In this document: positions 50,001 through 60,500 of the stretch, in pieces
How the letters are laid out: every line of letters starts with the position of its first letter
Position numbering within the stretch: position 1 is the stretch's first letter
NCBI RefSeq assembly: GCF_964204645.1
Contig: NC_134025.1
Location: 26,504,001-26,568,000 of the forward strand
From: Tubulanus polymorphus
Taxonomy: Eukaryota > Nemertea > Palaeonemertea > Tubulaniformes > Tubulanidae
Length of the DNA stretch: 64,000 nucleotides
Direction: 5' to 3'
Notes under the pieces: generated by a model
Told to the model about the DNA's origin: nothing
Seen by the model: the letters and a program-made list of their open reading frames with translations, nothing else
The model's database searches: none
Translations under genes and position numbers: made by a program

Positions 50001-53000
50001 TACAAAGACAGCCTAGCTACACCAATAACCTTTACGGCCAATGTAAAACACATCGGTCCAGATCCACCGGCGCGAAATATCCCATCAGTTGTAGGAACAA
50101 CAAGTAACTACATATCCTTTCTTTTTTCTTATTTTCGGGGGTATAACTTAAATCTTTACATTTAACTTCATCTTTGTCGCAGGTACAAATTTCGTTCTCG
50201 AGATTCGACTAGCTCAATTTGATATTCGTGCAGTTGGTATAGCATCTGATACATTGAATCTGATTCAGACATCAGCTCCCACAACTGCAGATGATCTGAA
50301 AGTTGGCATGAACTACGGGGAGACAATAGCGTTCACTGGAACGGCCACTATAACTGTGCCATCTGCACAATGTGACAATATAATATACATGTGTGCAAAA
50401 ATAGGACAAGGTACAGCGACAGGGCTTTATAACCTCGCGTCGAATGATTGGAGTTGCACGAATATAAAAAACAGAGTCAGCTGCGCTATAAGTATGTTAT
50501 CACAAATGTTGTGTGTATCAAAAAGTCATTGAAAATAATTCTCGTTTTCATTGATATAGATATGTTGCATTACAGATGCTCAAATACCAGCGTTCACAAA
50601 TCCACCGGAACTGACACTGGGTGTTGCTCAAACTGGGGTAGCCCTAGACATTAATGTTAAGAATGCCGCTACCACGGACAATATTGCTGCTGTAACAGGA
50701 ACTAATGAAAACTTCGTCTTTACGTATACCTACGAACAAGAAACAGCACCGGGGGTATACTCAGTAATATCGACGCTTACAATTAGTGGACTGACTGTCG
50801 CAAAACGCCAGGTTGGTATAGCGGCTACAGCGACTCACACATTTACTGGAGCTTCCGTTGATTTTCCAGCTTTAACGACGTATACCTGTCCCCTTGTGAC
50901 ACATGTCTGTGTAGAAGTACAAAAAGGGACGGGAGCGTCATACATTGAGTCCGCTACCACTGATAACAGAAAGTGTACCCAAACGCAGAGGATGTGCTTT
51001 CCAGGTAATGAATCATTATTGATGGTGATAAAATCAAATCTTTAAACAAAGGCGTTAATGACGTTATCTTTCATTTTAGACCCTACGTGGAAGGCACCAG
51101 CACCTAACAATCCAACTTGGGTAGGACTGGCAAATATTCCACAAGCCACAGCTACTACGGTTACATTCGATGCCATCATATTCAATACGGCTCCGACCGG
51201 ACTGGGCAACGATATTCTTGCTGCCACAATGGGGGACAAAAATTATGCCCTCGAACTATACTTTGCATCTGATAGTAGTGGATCTTCATCATTAACAAGT
51301 AATTTTACTGCAACCCTCAGTACAAATGATCAGGCAGCTTTACCGGCTGATAGTGGGACAACATCTGTAACGATCCGAGCATCAGCAACTGTGACACTTC
51401 CTACAGCTAATTGTCCTCAGGCCGATTATCTTTGTGGCCGAATAAAACCAGGAACTGGTCCAAAATGGGTCGACAATGTGTTAACTAATAACGTTTCCTG
51501 TTCCACAATATTGTCCGTCAGAGGTTGTAATCCAGGTAAGCCCTAAATTGGGTTATGATTTATTTCATTTTCAAAGAATGTAATATGTTGATTGATGTAG
51601 ATGCATGTTCCATTCTACAAATATAATTTTCAGATCCAATTGTGAATTCATTTACGGCACCAACAGACACGTTTGTAAGATCAGTTAATGTTCCAACCTC
51701 AGGATTTGATGTCATTTTACAAAATATAGCACCCGGTGGAAACTCAATCATAACAGCTGCTTCTGCGGGTAATGTTAATTTCAACATCACTTTGACTTTG
51801 ACGGACGTTGATTTAAGCACAGGAGCGACAGCAACAGTTTCCGTAGTTTCAACAACCACTATCAATAAAGCGGATGCATTAGGAAGCGCCAATTCATTGT
51901 TGCCTACTTCTGGTAATTTTGCGGGAACAAGTTCTATTACGATGCCGGATTCAGTAAACTGCAACAAAATCAAATTTATTTGCGCTAGAACCGAAGAAGG
52001 AACTGGTGCAACGTTTACTGATGTTAATTCAAACAACAATTACAAATGCAGCAATATAGTTGCGCAGAAAACATGTTTCCCAGGTAAAATTATAGATTAT
52101 TCAGCACCATCAATTGTTCTCCAATGTTATCATTTTTGATCATATAACTACAAACTATTCCGTTTATAGTTCTATGATTTAGTTTTCTGTCAGATTTTGA
52201 AGCGAGCATTACTGATAAGTGGTGGATTATTTGCCTTTGCCTTTGTAGATGTCGACATTACGAGTCTATCGGCGTTAGGACCAGTCACCGGTGGTGATAA
52301 ACTAAATGATCGTGCAGCAATTAACTACAAATTCACTGTTAATTTACAAAACGTTGGAGCAACAACCGCCGATTACGGCAACAACATTCTAGCAGCAACC
52401 GGTGGAAACTCTAATTACGAAGTAAAATGGTACATCTCCGATGCCGATGTCAGACCCGGTGGTGGGACGAACACTTTGGGTATTGCGCAAAGTGGAGTTG
52501 TGACTTACACAACTCCAGCGCAGACACAAGCGGCGATGGCAGCTGGAGCAACGACTTCCATAGTTGACGTCCAAATAAATTACATGATCCCACAAGCGAA
52601 GTGTCCTAATGCCGCTTACTTATGCGCATACGTGCAGGCTCACAGTACCGCGAAATACATCGAAACACCATTAACGAATAATTTGTATTGCTCTAGCATA
52701 CTGGCTGATAAGAATTGCGCACCAAGTAAGTTTCTACATCTAAGTTCCCTTCATCTAAAAGATTAAGTTCCAATACATACATTATACATCTACCTAGACA
52801 ATGTCTCGACATACAGTTTCAAATGTTTCATTTAAGTTTTTACCAATCTAAATGGAGCTGTATCTGTACCAGAAAATACGACATCAGGTTCCGATATATT
52901 TAACGCCACAGCCACTGACGGCAATGGTGATACACTTACTTATTCAATCCAAGCTGGAGTCGGGCCATTCACTATCAATACTGCCAGTGAGTGTGAAATA

Positions 53001-56000
53001 TCCACATATTTTCATACAGTCATTTTTGATAATAACTTCTCTAATTGACTACGTGTTATTCATTTTAGCTGGAGATATCTCGTTAACGGGAACTATCAAT
53101 TTCGAGGTTGATCCTACAACATACTCTTTAGGCGTTTATGTTACTGACGGAGTCTACAGCGTCACTGATAAAGTATTGACGATTACAATCACAGATTCGA
53201 ATGATCCTCCAGTTGCAAGCAATTTAGCACCCAATGTAGCTAACGCGGCAGCTACTGTTACCTTTGCGGAAGATTATACTGGTCAGGTATTTGATGCTGC
53301 ACATACAGATGAAGATTTGCCGGCACAAACAATCACATATTCTATTCAAAGCGTTTCATCAGGCGGTACCAATGTTGCGAGTTATCCATTTTCAATTGAT
53401 GGAGCCAATGGTAAGCATCAGTTTAGTTCTAAACATGTATATGAACAGTATTTCCATATGTTTCTAGATGATTATGTATGTTTTATTTTCTATACAGGGC
53501 AAATAACAGTTGTCAGTCCTTTTCTTAATTATGAGGCTTACACCGTTTACGAGGTCATCATACTAGTTACAGATGATGGGTCCCCAATCAAATCTAGTAG
53601 TGGTACCCTGACAGTGAGCGTCACTAATGTACAAGAACCTCCTGTTTTCACAAAGCTACCAACAACAGTGAATATTCTTGAAAGTGAGACAGTTGCAAAA
53701 ACAGTTTTTACCTTGGCAGCGGTTGATCCTGAAAATGATGCTGTAAGTTACAAATTGTCCGCAAGTCCTTTCGATGGCAAATTCTATATGGATGGTAACA
53801 GTAAGTAGATTATCAACTATTGGTGCTGACAGAATTTCAGAACTTCTTATTCCTAACCATTCATCACGTAGATTAAAAGTCAAGTCTACACACATCATTT
53901 TATTATAGGTATTAAACACAATGCTAATCCAGGATTTGATCACGAATTCAAATCAAGCTACATACTTAGCGTTTTAGCATACGATGGGAATGTTCCTGGT
54001 AATGTTGAAAGGTTAACTGTGATGATAGATAACGTTCCCGAAGTTCCAAAGTTTACCAACCTTCCTGGTGTGGCTACTGTCCCAGAGAATAGGGTTAATT
54101 CTGCAACGATTTTCAAGGTTTGCCCTCAGAGGATAACTTGAGTATTTTGATGATAGATTGTACTTCAATGATTTTAAACATTTCTACAACTTTTTATCAA
54201 AGGTGCAAGCAGTTGACGAGGAAAATGATGCAATCACTTATAGTGTTGTTTCTGTTTATCCTCCCGAGGGTTCGAGTAAATTTACATTGGATTCAGGTGA
54301 ATATTTTTTCATTGACAAATAATATTTCATTATACAAATAAAATCATTTTATTTACATGAAAATTATATTTCAAAATAAGCTATGTTATCATCAAAAGAC
54401 CGTTTGTATAAGAAAATCTATGCTATATTAGATTATCTTTTATTTGCAGCTACTGGTATTCTCACTCAATTAGCAAGTCCTCAGTTAGACTTTGAAGCGT
54501 ATTTCAATTCGTACGAACATTTGATAAAGGCTTGTGATTCGAGTGGCTGCAGCTCCGCGAATCTAACAGTTGACGTTCGTAATATCAACGAGGTTCCAGT
54601 AACGAGTACACCAAAGAAAACCATTAGAATAAAAGAAACAGTTAGTTCATAATGTCATTTCTAATAAATGTATTGCAGTAAAGAATTCAAATAACAAATA
54701 TTTATTTTCTCCGTTTTTCTTCTTTCAGGAAACTGGAAGTTACACCCATGTTCCAGTCCACAGTGATACTTCTTGTACTCAATTAACGACAATTTACACT
54801 AGTTTGATTACAATGAGCGGCTGTACTGTTAATGTCGTAATGACTGATCTCGATAAATCAAACGGTTACCCGTCATCATTCTATGCAGGCAAGTAAAGAA
54901 ACTACTTGATGTTTGGTTACCAATTGGTTTGCATTTTGGCAGCACTCCATTACTCTCTCATTTCGTTTTACAATTCTAGATATAACAGAAAAGGATAATG
55001 GTGGACTCTTTGCGACAATCGGAATTGAAGTCGAAATACAGAATGTTAACGACGAAACACCCGTGTTCACATTAGGCTCAAATCCGAGTTCAACAGTCTC
55101 AGAAGATGCCACTTCTGGAACGACAGTATTTTCATTCACTGTTACCGACGCCGATTTACCTCCATTTGACATTTTTTCTATAACTGTCGATCCATCCACT
55201 TTAGCATGGAACTATTTCCAAGCATCTATGATAAGTGCGTCGGTCGGGATTGTAACGGTTAAATCACCTCCAGATAGAGAATCTATTTCAACTATGTTAA
55301 TAAAAGTGTTAGCAGTTGATAGTGATTTTGTCTGGGTTCCTGCAACTATTAATACTGGTCAGATTAACCAAACGGTCACCATCACAAATGTAAACGACAA
55401 TATTCCTGTAATGAGCAAAGATCTATACAATTGGGAAATATCATCTACGGCGAAAATGGGAAAATATATTGGTGTATTGTCAGCCACAGATGGAGATATA
55501 GGTACGTGTATTGTTTGTAAGAGGATAGCTTCTTATCTCGAGTAAGAGATTGAGGCTTGCTCTTAATAGAATTTGCTTTTTTTTCCATTTTAGAGTTTAA
55601 TATTGTAAGTTATGAGTTTCTGTACAGTTCAACTGAGTTCACATTAGGACAGTCTACTGGTGATGTAAATAGCCGCGTTACACCTTTACTCGACAAGCAT
55701 AAATACCTACTCTATGCTGTTGCCAAAGACAATGTACCAGTTCCTCCATCTTTTACCTCCTTGTAAGAAAGATTTAATAACGAAAATTAAGTTAGATTAA
55801 CAGATGCATTGAATTCATGTTTCTTTTTATATTCATTCTCTATTCATCAGAGTTAGTACAATAAGAATTGACACCTACAATGAATCTGATGTTCTATCAA
55901 GCTGGTATACGAATAAAACGCTGGATTATTGGATACCTTCAACGATTCAAGACTTCTTAGCTGCAGCGAGTTCTGTTTGTGGAAAGTGTGTGGCAAGGCT

Positions 56001-56803
56001 TCACAATGTTTCTGATGTGGAGTACCGGTGTGTTTCCTATTAATCTTAGATCTAACAACGTCTTTTAATTTGTATTCATATTTTTCTCTATATCATTTCG
56101 ATTTGCAGTACCAATTCGAAGCTTTTGCTTTACTTTCTACAAGATGATTCGACAAATCTTATTGGAAATATAGGCCGAAGAAAGGAGTTCATGAACGTTG
56201 ATTCCTTGATAAATCTGTATACCGAAGATACCAATGGAACTCCAATACAGGCCATACAAACAAATGCCTTGTTTTCTGGGTTTCCCGTTTCGAAAATTGA
56301 AAGAACAGTTGCTTCATCTGAGGTTCCTTATAACTTCTGGAGGGACAATATTGGTGCTCACTTGTTGATTGGATCTGGCCAGTGTATAGCATTAGCTCTG
56401 GTTCTTGGATTTATCGCATGGGCAACCTATAAAAGCCACCCGGGGCCATTAAATAAACAGTGAGTTGAATTAAAGCCGAGTGGTTTAAAAGTAGATGATA
56501 AGTAAGGAATTTATAATAGATTCTTAATGCTACTATGTCAATTATTTTCTTTACAGCGCTATGGCTGATGATTTTATATACAGTCGGCGGTCCGTACTCA
56601 ATAACAAAATATGGCCTGCTTGGCAAGACATAACACCTGCACCAACCACTTCACCGAGAGTTATTATCAGGAATCAGAAGACGAACCATCCTCTTCCCAG
56701 CCCACCGAGGCGTGAGCCAAGCAATGCAAGCACATCTGATGTTGTTTTCAATATTCATCCGGGGTCGACGGGTGATGGCTTCATTCCTATGGACAACTGG
56801 TGA
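38069..56803 (+). CDS. Giant repeat-cadherin transmembrane receptor
   Basis: 38 exons give 4790 residues. Signal exon 38069-38135 (MGKIVLGLLWICSFLMSTVI). Repeats: 38429-38845, 38927-39367, 39446-39886, 39982-40458, 40639-41073, 41167-41652, 41742-42182, 42271-42747, 42831-43265, 43467-43943, 44035-44475, 44734-45210, 45542-45976, 46076-46561, 46653-47093, 47184-47660, 47790-48224, 48303-48788, 48872-49318, 49401-49874, 49960-50103 plus 50183-50491, 50576-51004, 51080-51535, 51634-52083, 52249-52725. Cadherin-like region to the end: 52837-52986, 53069-53410, 53498-53800, 53909-54117, 54203-54296, 54450-54640, 54729-54888, 54980-55501, 55594-55762, 55851-56027, 56109-56459, 56557-56803. The product would be a type I membrane protein with a very long repeat ectodomain. 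Adhesion or recognition is inferred from the architecture. I know no named animal family with this combination. Confidence 0.85.
38429..39367 (+). repeat. a-b repeat pair, second copy
   Basis: The exons are 417 and 441 bases, exactly as in the first copy. Long nucleotide runs are identical to 29910-30843, including DSAGATAVTGNVAATVSSND in repeat b. A recent duplication or conversion of the array's 5' end explains this. The signal-peptide exons in front of the two pairs are not similar in sequence. Confidence 0.85.
39446..41652 (+). repeat. c-d-e-f unit 1 of the second array
   Basis: Repeat c is of the GGNADIA variant. Repeat e is of the variant class with LICTLPGITTSVSTVSS, nearly identical over most of its length to repeat e of unit 4 (47790-48224). 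Exon lengths are 441, 477, 435 and 486. Confidence 0.85.
41742..43943 (+). repeat. c-d-e-f unit 2 of the second array
   Basis: Repeat c again has e-like VTADC and DITAQKS ends. Repeat e has the c-like DISAQKS end. Repeat f is 477 bases, nine shorter than the other f exons, with SPNERK where others read SASASTERK. Confidence 0.85.
44035..46561 (+). repeat. c-d-e-f unit 3 of the second array
   Basis: Longer than other units because the introns around d and e are enlarged, one by a fold-back element at 45292-45476. Repeat d has an extra cysteine (NTNANCAAET). Repeat e is of the CTLPGIT class with SIPDCYNANY. Confidence 0.85.
45292..45476. repeat. Long fold-back (inverted repeat) in an array intron
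   Basis: Arms of about 80 bases surround a short AT-rich loop near 45371-45396. The core arms read ACAAGAAATTCATTTACTCG and its inverse GAATAAATGAATTTCTTGT. ATCATCGGAAATA flanks the structure in direct orientation at 45248-45260 and 45474-45486, like a target duplication. A fold-back MITE is likely. Confidence 0.75.
46653..48788 (+). repeat. c-d-e-f unit 4 of the second array
   Basis: Repeat c returns to the GGNSDIA variant seen in the first units of both arrays. Repeats e and f closely match those of unit 1 (40639-41652), including TGTTDYNY in f. Exon lengths are 441, 477, 435 and 486. Confidence 0.85.
48872..52725 (+). repeat. Seven diverged membrane-proximal repeats
   Basis: In order: a c/e-like repeat ending SCYPG, a d/f-like repeat, a unique repeat split over two exons (49960-50103 and 50183-50491), then an a-like, a b-like, a c/e-like and a d/f-like repeat (lengths 149, 158, 151, 143, 152, 150 and 159 residues). 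They lack the near-identity of the quartets. They have one-to-one counterparts in the minus-strand paralog, so they predate that duplication. Confidence 0.8.
52837..56803 (+). other. Cadherin-like repeats, membrane-adjacent domain, TM and cytoplasmic tail
   Basis: About six to seven cadherin-type repeats are marked by SVPENTTSGSDIF, DSNDPPVASN, VDPENDAVSYKL, VTNVQEPPVFTKLP, VDEENDAITYSV, VNDETPVFTLG, SEDATSGTTVFSFTVTDADL, LAVDSD and NVNDNIPVM. Several DxNDNxP calcium motifs are incomplete. A membrane-adjacent region with a C-G-K-C pair follows (SVCGKCVARLHN). One transmembrane helix is at about 56365-56420 (IALALVLGFIAWATY). The tail has about 95 residues and ends GDGFIPMDNW. The exon ending at 54888 uses a GC donor. 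Confidence 0.8.
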
Positions 56804-57060
56804 CAAAAACATCTCTTCTAGAGTTTCAACAGTTTAGATCTGTCATACGCTTACACGACGTCATCGGTTATCTGCCAGTGCATGTTGGTAATATGTGCAG
56901 TTACATATGAATTATTATGCATTATGCGCACAAATTAGTAGTATATATTAATGTATTTAGCTTTTATATGGTTGCATTTCATTTCGTTGCGTTACGACTT
57001 TCTTCATTCCACACTTCGAATATATTGTATGAGATTTATTATCCGTTTTTATGTGTTTTG

Positions 57061-57066
57061 AATAAA
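57061..57066 (+). terminator. Polyadenylation signal of the plus-strand receptor gene
   Basis: AATAAA lies 258 bases past the stop at 56803, the first such hexamer in the 3' UTR. Confidence 0.55.
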
Positions 57067-57302
57067 TATCAATGTAATGAAACATCATCGTACATGAAGT
57101 ACTTCAACATTTTATTCGGTAATATTAGACCGCGCAGGAAGACCATTGTTTCTGTAAGTAATTTGAATTTCTCGTTCATCAGTCGAAAGCCAGAATCGTT
57201 TTTAAGAAATTGTATAAGACAATGCACCCCGTGTGACAATCCATTTCTATTCTACATCCATACAGTAAAAAGGTACTTATACAATTTTGTGTAGAAACAG
57301 TG

Positions 57303-57308
57303 TTTATT
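57303..57308 (-). terminator. Polyadenylation signal of the minus-strand paralog
   Basis: TTTATT on the plus strand reads AATAAA on the minus strand, about 200 bases past the minus-strand stop at 57509. Confidence 0.5.
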
Positions 57309-57508
57309 CAAAAATAGCACTAAAATTAACATGTATAAAGGTGATTGTGAAAATAAAAACATGTGAGACAAATAGTGTCATATTTGGCACGTGACATTTC
57401 GAAGAAATGAGACATCTTTAAAATTAAGTGAACAAATTACAGAACGTATACAATATATATAATGCAACACAAATATCATATCTACTTTGTATTACTTTGG
57501 TGTAGAAA

Positions 57509-60500
57509 TTACCAATTATCCATTGGTATATAACCTGTATCGTTATTGCCATGTTTGAGATTAATATTTACATCGGATGAACTCGTTTTACTCGCTTCCC
57601 TTGATGGACCTTTCGGAGTAGAGGGTCGTCGTGTTATGTTAAGAGCAGTGCTTCGAGCGGCCCGAGATCTCCTAGGGGTAGGGGTTCGATTCTGCTCAAC
57701 CTGAAGAGCTGTTTCTTCAATATCCTTAGTGACATTGCTAGTTTTTATTTTGTTCTGATCATGTCCCCTCGTCACGAGAGCATCATCAAGCGACATCCTG
57801 CGTAGATTGATTAGATTTTCAAAAGTTAATTTCGTTCCTTGAAACAAGAATACGCTGTATTTCGATATATGAATCTCAACTCACCGCGATGCTGTTGGAT
57901 TGGGATGGCATTTATAGGCAGCCCAAGCAAGAATTCCTAGGAACAGAGCTAACGAAGAACTTATTCCCATGCCCATAACTATGTGAGCGCCAGCATTATC
58001 GTGCCAAAAATCATAAGGTACTACCGGAGCTGGTACAGTTCGCTCGATCTTTGTAACAGGGAATGCAGCAAATAGAGGGTTTGTTCTTATGTCTGCCACT
58101 GGGGTTCCGTTAACAGTATAAAGATCCAGAAAAGAATCTACGTTTAGAAATTCCTTTTGCTTTCCAATATTGCCTAAATTGTTGCTTGTATCGTCTTTAA
58201 GAAAGTAGAGTTGGAGTTTCGATTTACCATCACTGCAAATGAATAGTAAAAAAAATAAAACAATCACGCATGATTTACTGCTACCAAATAAAAACTAACG
58301 TGGATATACGTACGCTGTGCCTGTGACGTTGTGTAAGCGAGCAATACAAGTTCCACAAACAGAACTTGCTGCAGTCAAGAAACTTTGAATATTTGCCGTT
58401 GTCCAGTAGGTAGGTGGTTGGTCGGTGTACCAACTTGATAACGAGTCACTCTCGATATACGTATCAATTCTAATTGTACTTACCCTAAAAATTCATGCAT
58501 TCATTATAAACTAAATGAATCAAGTATTGTTTTTTAATCAGAAAATGGCGACATAAAAATAAACGTTTTTATACTGACAAAGATGAATAGAAGATAGGTG
58601 CAGGTCCTGCATCCTTCGCTGTCACGTATAAAACGTATTCATGCCAGTCTAGTAACGGTGTTACTAGACTGTTGACATTCCCACTGCTTGCTTCAACTAT
58701 AAATTCAGAAGAGCTGTACAGGAGATGAAACGACACCGAGTTGAATTCTGGAATGAAATGGCGAAGAAGAATAAAAAGTGAAACAAGAAAATACAGAATA
58801 TGAACACCGAAGCAGCCACAAAACCTACTTCCAGCTGATGAATATTACATACCTACATCCGCATCTGACGCCGTGAGGGTTCCTAGGAGTTTACCGATAG
58901 TAGCTATTGAAGATATTTCCCAATTATAAAGGTTCTGACCCATCACAGGTATATTGTCGTTAATATTGGTGATAGTGACCGTGTGGGTAATTTGACCAGT
59001 GTTAACAGTTGGAGGAGCCCATATATTATCACTGTCGACTGCTAACACTTTTATTGAGATAGTTGAAATAGATTCTCTATCTGGAGGTGATTTAACCGTC
59101 ACAATCCCGATTGACGAACTTATCATAGATGCTTGGAAATAGTTCCACGCTGATGTGGATGGATCGACAGTAACAGAAAAAGTGTCAAATGGAGGCAAAT
59201 CAGCGTCGGTAACAGTGAACGAAAATACTGTACTCCCAGGAGAAGCGTTCTCGGCAACAGTAGCAGATGGATTTGGTCCCAACGTGAAAGCTGGTGTTTC
59301 ATCATTGACGTTTAAGATTTCAGCTATGATCGAAAATGTAGCAAAGAGACCACCATTATCCGTCACTTTCACATCTGAAATGTTTAGAATAATCAGCATC
59401 AATGACATGGCCTAAAACTATCACAAAGGACTAAAACTCACAACACATACCAAGATAGAATGTCGATGGTTTTCCACCTGCCTTGTCAATATCTACAGGG
59501 CCAATTCCAACGACACAGTTGGTTAGAGTAAATAAATTACTATAGATACTCGGATATTTGGTACATGTATGGGTGGCACCAGCATCTACATCTAACGGAA
59601 CAATAGTGTAGCTCGAAGTTTGCTGAAAAATTTGGCAAACAAAATTTCTTTTTTTTAAATTATCGAAAATATGACGGATTTTGTTCGCTCAAATTGATAC
59701 TAACCGTTTCTTTAATTCGAATTGTATGTATCGGATAACTGAAATATGGCGCTTCGTTGATATCGGAAACACTGACAGTAAGATTAGCAGTTGTACAGCT
59801 TACCGGATCACAAGCCATAATAGCCTGTTTATACGTATTGAAATATGCTTCATGGTTTAATGCCACATTCGCTAATTGGGTAATAACACCAGTGGCTGAA
59901 AGTGTATAGAAAGATAGGAAACATAGAAAGATAGGAAACCAACATTTAAATTAATTGCATTCAAGGTTGAAGTAATACGACTGCAAGGTCCACGTGACAT
60001 CGGCTTGATATTTGAATTCGTAGATACCTGAATTAATTTGAAACATGCTTGAACCTTCGGGCGGGTAAACAGCCGTTATTGTATAGTTGATAGTTTCATT
60101 TTCGTCATCAACTGCATTTACCTACGCGTGGAAAAAATACACCCATTAGACATTAAGATATTGATATTGAAATATCGAAATTTATAGATAATACATTGGA
60201 CTGGAATATAAATTCCAGTCCAGTTGCTTATATATTGAAAAAACCTACAGTGAAAAACTGAGACGTATCAACTCGGTTTTCATCGAGCGGTGCGGTTCCG
60301 GGCAGATTCGTAAATCGCGGTGCCTCAGGAACGTTATCTATGAATACAGTCAGAGTTCCAACTGTCCCAGGTACATTTCCATCATAAGCCAAAATGCTTA
60401 AAGTGTAGGTTGAGGTGAATTCGGTATTGAAATTCGGATTCGCGTTGTATTTAAGAACTACAAGATAGAGATGGAACTAAAATGTTCATACAAAATATAT

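Noticed and set aside
29444-56803. Bacterial contamination, because the repeats resemble CARDB modules
   Set aside because: Dozens of phase-consistent introns, a cadherin region and animal neighbours on the same contig show a native animal gene.
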